A stretch of 64,000 nucleotides of DNA, taken from NCBI GenBank assembly GCA_050309435.1, contig JBNRMJ010000005.1:1-64000 (forward strand), in the 5' to 3' direction. Origin of the DNA: CAYXVJ01 sp050309435. Lineage in GTDB: Bacteria > Bacillota > Clostridia > Saccharofermentanales > Fastidiosipilaceae. Positions 62,132-64,000 of this stretch are shown one piece after another; the stretch's first letter is position 1, and each line of letters opens with the position of its first letter. The notes under the pieces were generated by a model. The model searched no databases and was not told where the DNA came from. It was given only the letters and a program-made list of their open reading frames with translations. Position numbers and translations under genes: made by a program.

Positions 62132-63325
62132 TTAAGTTGCTTTTTTCTTTTTCTTCGCCAGTTCCTGGCCAAACTCCTGAAGCACCTTATTCGACAAACG
62201 CAAATAATCAGCACTAAGGCCACGTTTCTTCCCGATTGTAACCAGCGGCTTTCCTTCATTCTGCGATTGGATGATTAGCTTGACGTCATCCCGAAGAGTA
62301 CAGTAAATATCCTTCTCCAGGGTTTTGGTGACGTCGCGTGCGTTGATACTCTTATTAATGTTGGCGCGATTGAGCACCACGGATATTTTTTCTTTCGGAT
62401 AGTTAGTCTCGTCAAGAGCTATCATGGCAGCTTTGGCATTCCGAAGCGAACTGAGTTCGGGAGTTGTAACGAAAATCAACTTGTCAGCCAAGAATAAGGC
62501 CGGGTTTACAGGCTCATAAAAACGGCTTGGCATATCAATCACAATATAGTCACATGTATCTCGTAATGTCTCGATAACCGTCTTGACATGCTTCTCCGTA
62601 ATAAAAGCCTCCAGTTGCGGTCTCGGACTTACGGGGAGTATTTGAACACCGGAATCATGAGGCGTAAGATAGCTCATGATTGTTTCCGTGCTGATGTTAT
62701 GAATATCATTGACAATATCGGTCAAGGTATAACGCGGCGTAACCCCCATCGCAAGAGCCACATTACCGAAGTCTAAATCGAGATCGAGAAGAACAACTTC
62801 CGCTTTAGTTTGTTTATGAATGGAAACTGCGATATTTACGGCAGTGGATGTTTTACCGACTCCGCCTTTCGGGCTGAATACGGTTATGACAAAGGCTTTT
62901 TGATTTCGGGGCAGTTGACGTTTGGAAGCCCCGGCCTGGCTTAACTGTTGCTGCTTAATATGCAGGGTCGATCTGACGATTGATTCATTTAGTAAAGTAG
63001 CGTCAAAGGGATAGATCAGGAGATCGCTTGCTCCGGCAACCATCGCCTTATGAAAGGTGTCTTCGCGAACTGCTTCTTCGATGATAATGATGGCAAGCTG
63101 CGGATATCTCTTCAGTAAAGCCTCGGTTACCTTAAAACCGTCACCGTTAAGAGATGAATCTAGTAACACCACATCTGCAGGAAAGTCGTTCAGCGCTTGT
63201 TCCAATTCTTCCAAATTCTTAGCCGGTTCATAGAGTAAAATATGCTCGATTTGTGCCAGGGTGTCTTTAATATTCGATTGCAGTTCGTATATCCCGGTTG
63301 CTAAAATTACCTGAATTTTATCCAT
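62132..63325 (-). CDS. tadZ: Tad pilus localisation ATPase TadZ/CpaE
   Basis: The 397-residue protein has an N-terminal receiver-like domain (about 1-125) without a full phosphorylation pocket and a MinD/ParA-type ATPase domain with the deviant Walker A SPKGGVGKT at 152-160. The ATPase places the Tad machine in the cell. The ATG overlaps the upstream stop as TAATG, so translation is coupled. The C-terminal end is Lys-rich. Confidence 0.9.
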   Translation of the reverse strand: MDKIQVILATGIYELQSNIKDTLAQIEHILLYEPAKNLEELEQALNDFPADVVLLDSSLNGDGFKVTEALLKRYPQLAIIIIEEAVREDTFHKAMVAGASDLLIYPFDATLLNESIVRSTLHIKQQQLSQAGASKRQLPRNQKAFVITVFSPKGGVGKTSTAVNIAVSIHKQTKAEVVLLDLDLDFGNVALAMGVTPRYTLTDIVNDIHNISTETIMSYLTPHDSGVQILPVSPRPQLEAFITEKHVKTVIETLRDTCDYIVIDMPSRFYEPVNPALFLADKLIFVTTPELSSLRNAKAAMIALDETNYPKEKISVVLNRANINKSINARDVTKTLEKDIYCTLRDDVKLIIQSQNEGKPLVTIGKKRGLSADYLRLSNKVLQEFGQELAKKKKKAT

Positions 63326-64000
63326 TATTCCATCTCCCTCTCTGCGCGGAAAACATCCGCGTTGTAAAACTCGAGCTCGGCGACAGTATCGTCAGCAGGA
63401 TTACGCAAGAGTAAAGTGATGCTGCCTGTGTTGAGTACATAAACCAGTTCTTCGGCTTGTTCCGGGGTTACCAATAGAACCATGGTACTGGCCAAAGACC
63501 CGCCTTCGCCGGTAAATCCGGGGGTACCGATATAAAGCACTTCGAGCATTTGAAACTGGGTATAAACCGTTGTAATCGTACGTTCTTCGGCCTCTGTTTC
63601 GGAAGCCTCGGGCTCGCTTGTCTCTTCCGGTTCCGTAGATGTTTCTTCTGCTTCTTCGCTACTTTCTCCGGGTTCCAAATCGTCATCGTCTCCGCGATCT
63701 TCATAATCTGGATAGAAATCAGGTAGAGTGTAAGTAACTAAAATATCAATCTTATCCCCTTTAACAATGTGACCGGAAACAGCATTTAACTCATTAACGG
63801 GTATGGAAATAGCCCGCATATTCTCGGGTATGCGATAAGATAACTTCTGCGGATCATCCGGCAGGTTCGAGACAAGACGACTCTTTAGAATCTGTTCGTC
63901 CTTAACAATAAGATCTGTCGTCATGTTTCCGACAGCATCTTCAACGGTTGTCACTGCTTCGGCATGCAGCGCTTCGGCAGGAACATCGACCAGTGTTACC
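63325..64000 (-). CDS. cpaB: Tad pilus assembly protein CpaB/RcpC, cut by window edge
   Basis: The frame is open from the right window edge, so the 5' part is missing. The visible 225 codons contain a SAF-like segment (GNMTTDLIVKDEQILKSRL), the VKGDKIDILVTY core and a LLVTPEQAEELVYVLNTGSI segment, as in CpaB/RcpC proteins that line the pilus base. An insertion of about 40 acidic residues rich in Glu, Ser and Thr (about 95-135 from the ATG at 63954) is unusual in the middle of the domain. The protein continues beyond the window. Confidence 0.88.
   Translation of the reverse strand, partial: VTLVDVPAEALHAEAVTTVEDAVGNMTTDLIVKDEQILKSRLVSNLPDDPQKLSYRIPENMRAISIPVNELNAVSGHIVKGDKIDILVTYTLPDFYPDYEDRGDDDDLEPGESSEEAEETSTEPEETSEPEASETEAEERTITTVYTQFQMLEVLYIGTPGFTGEGGSLASTMVLLVTPEQAEELVYVLNTGSITLLLRNPADDTVAELEFYNADVFRAEREME

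Overview
The window looks like a chromosome segment of a low-to-mid GC anaerobic member of the Bacillota (Firmicutes), most likely class Clostridia. The evidence is the gene order asp23-amaP-DUF2273-nusB-xseA-xseB-ispA-dxs-nadK-argR-recN, the rny-ymdB, phoH-pgpH-ybeY-era-recO and lspA-rluD blocks, AGGAGG-type ribosome binding sites throughout, frequent TTG starts, and a Clostridia-style Tad pilus cluster. The species cannot be named from sequence alone. No intact transposase, integrase, prophage or CRISPR array was seen.

Layout. 1-340: tRNA-Leu(CAG) with promoter and terminator. 441-2414: decayed genes in which pieces of a LytTR-type receiver, a cell-surface Ig-like protein and an MFS transporter are joined by apparent deletions. 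2491-9163: a promoter, a roughly 300-nt structured leader ending in a terminator hairpin, then a six-gene polyamine operon (speD, speA, speE, speB, carboxyspermidine dehydrogenase, nspC). 9330-12430: a nitroreductase and a nuclease-helicase fusion. 12453-23619 (minus): housekeeping genes including a single-protein fusion of YbeY and Era. 23867-37094: a pseudouridine synthase, then the minus-strand recN-to-asp23 cluster, efp, an M24 peptidase and yqeG. 37333-38682: lysC with a clear promoter. 38787-45431 (minus): a small conserved gene, parE, parC and a degenerate polysaccharide-deacetylase-like protein. 45513-45883: tandem palindromic array beside tRNA-Arg and tRNA-Gly. 46319-56008: aldo/keto reductase, scattered sialic-acid genes (yhcH, nanE-nanK, nanA), adenosine deaminase behind a variant purine riboswitch, and several poorly known genes. 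56010-64000 (minus): Tad pilus genes, cut by the right window edge.

How the genes fit together. The polyamine operon encodes agmatine formation and hydrolysis, an S-adenosylmethionine-based aminopropyl route and an aspartate-semialdehyde-based carboxyspermidine route. lysC supplies the first step to aspartate semialdehyde. nanA, nanE and nanK cover sialic acid cleavage to N-acetylmannosamine and its conversion to N-acetylglucosamine 6-phosphate, with YhcH as a common accessory. The most interesting items are the speD leader RNA, the variant purine aptamer upstream of add with a compensatory base-pair swap, the YbeY-Era fusion, the double spermidine pathway, the palindromic array near the tRNAs and the deletion-scarred region at the left end.
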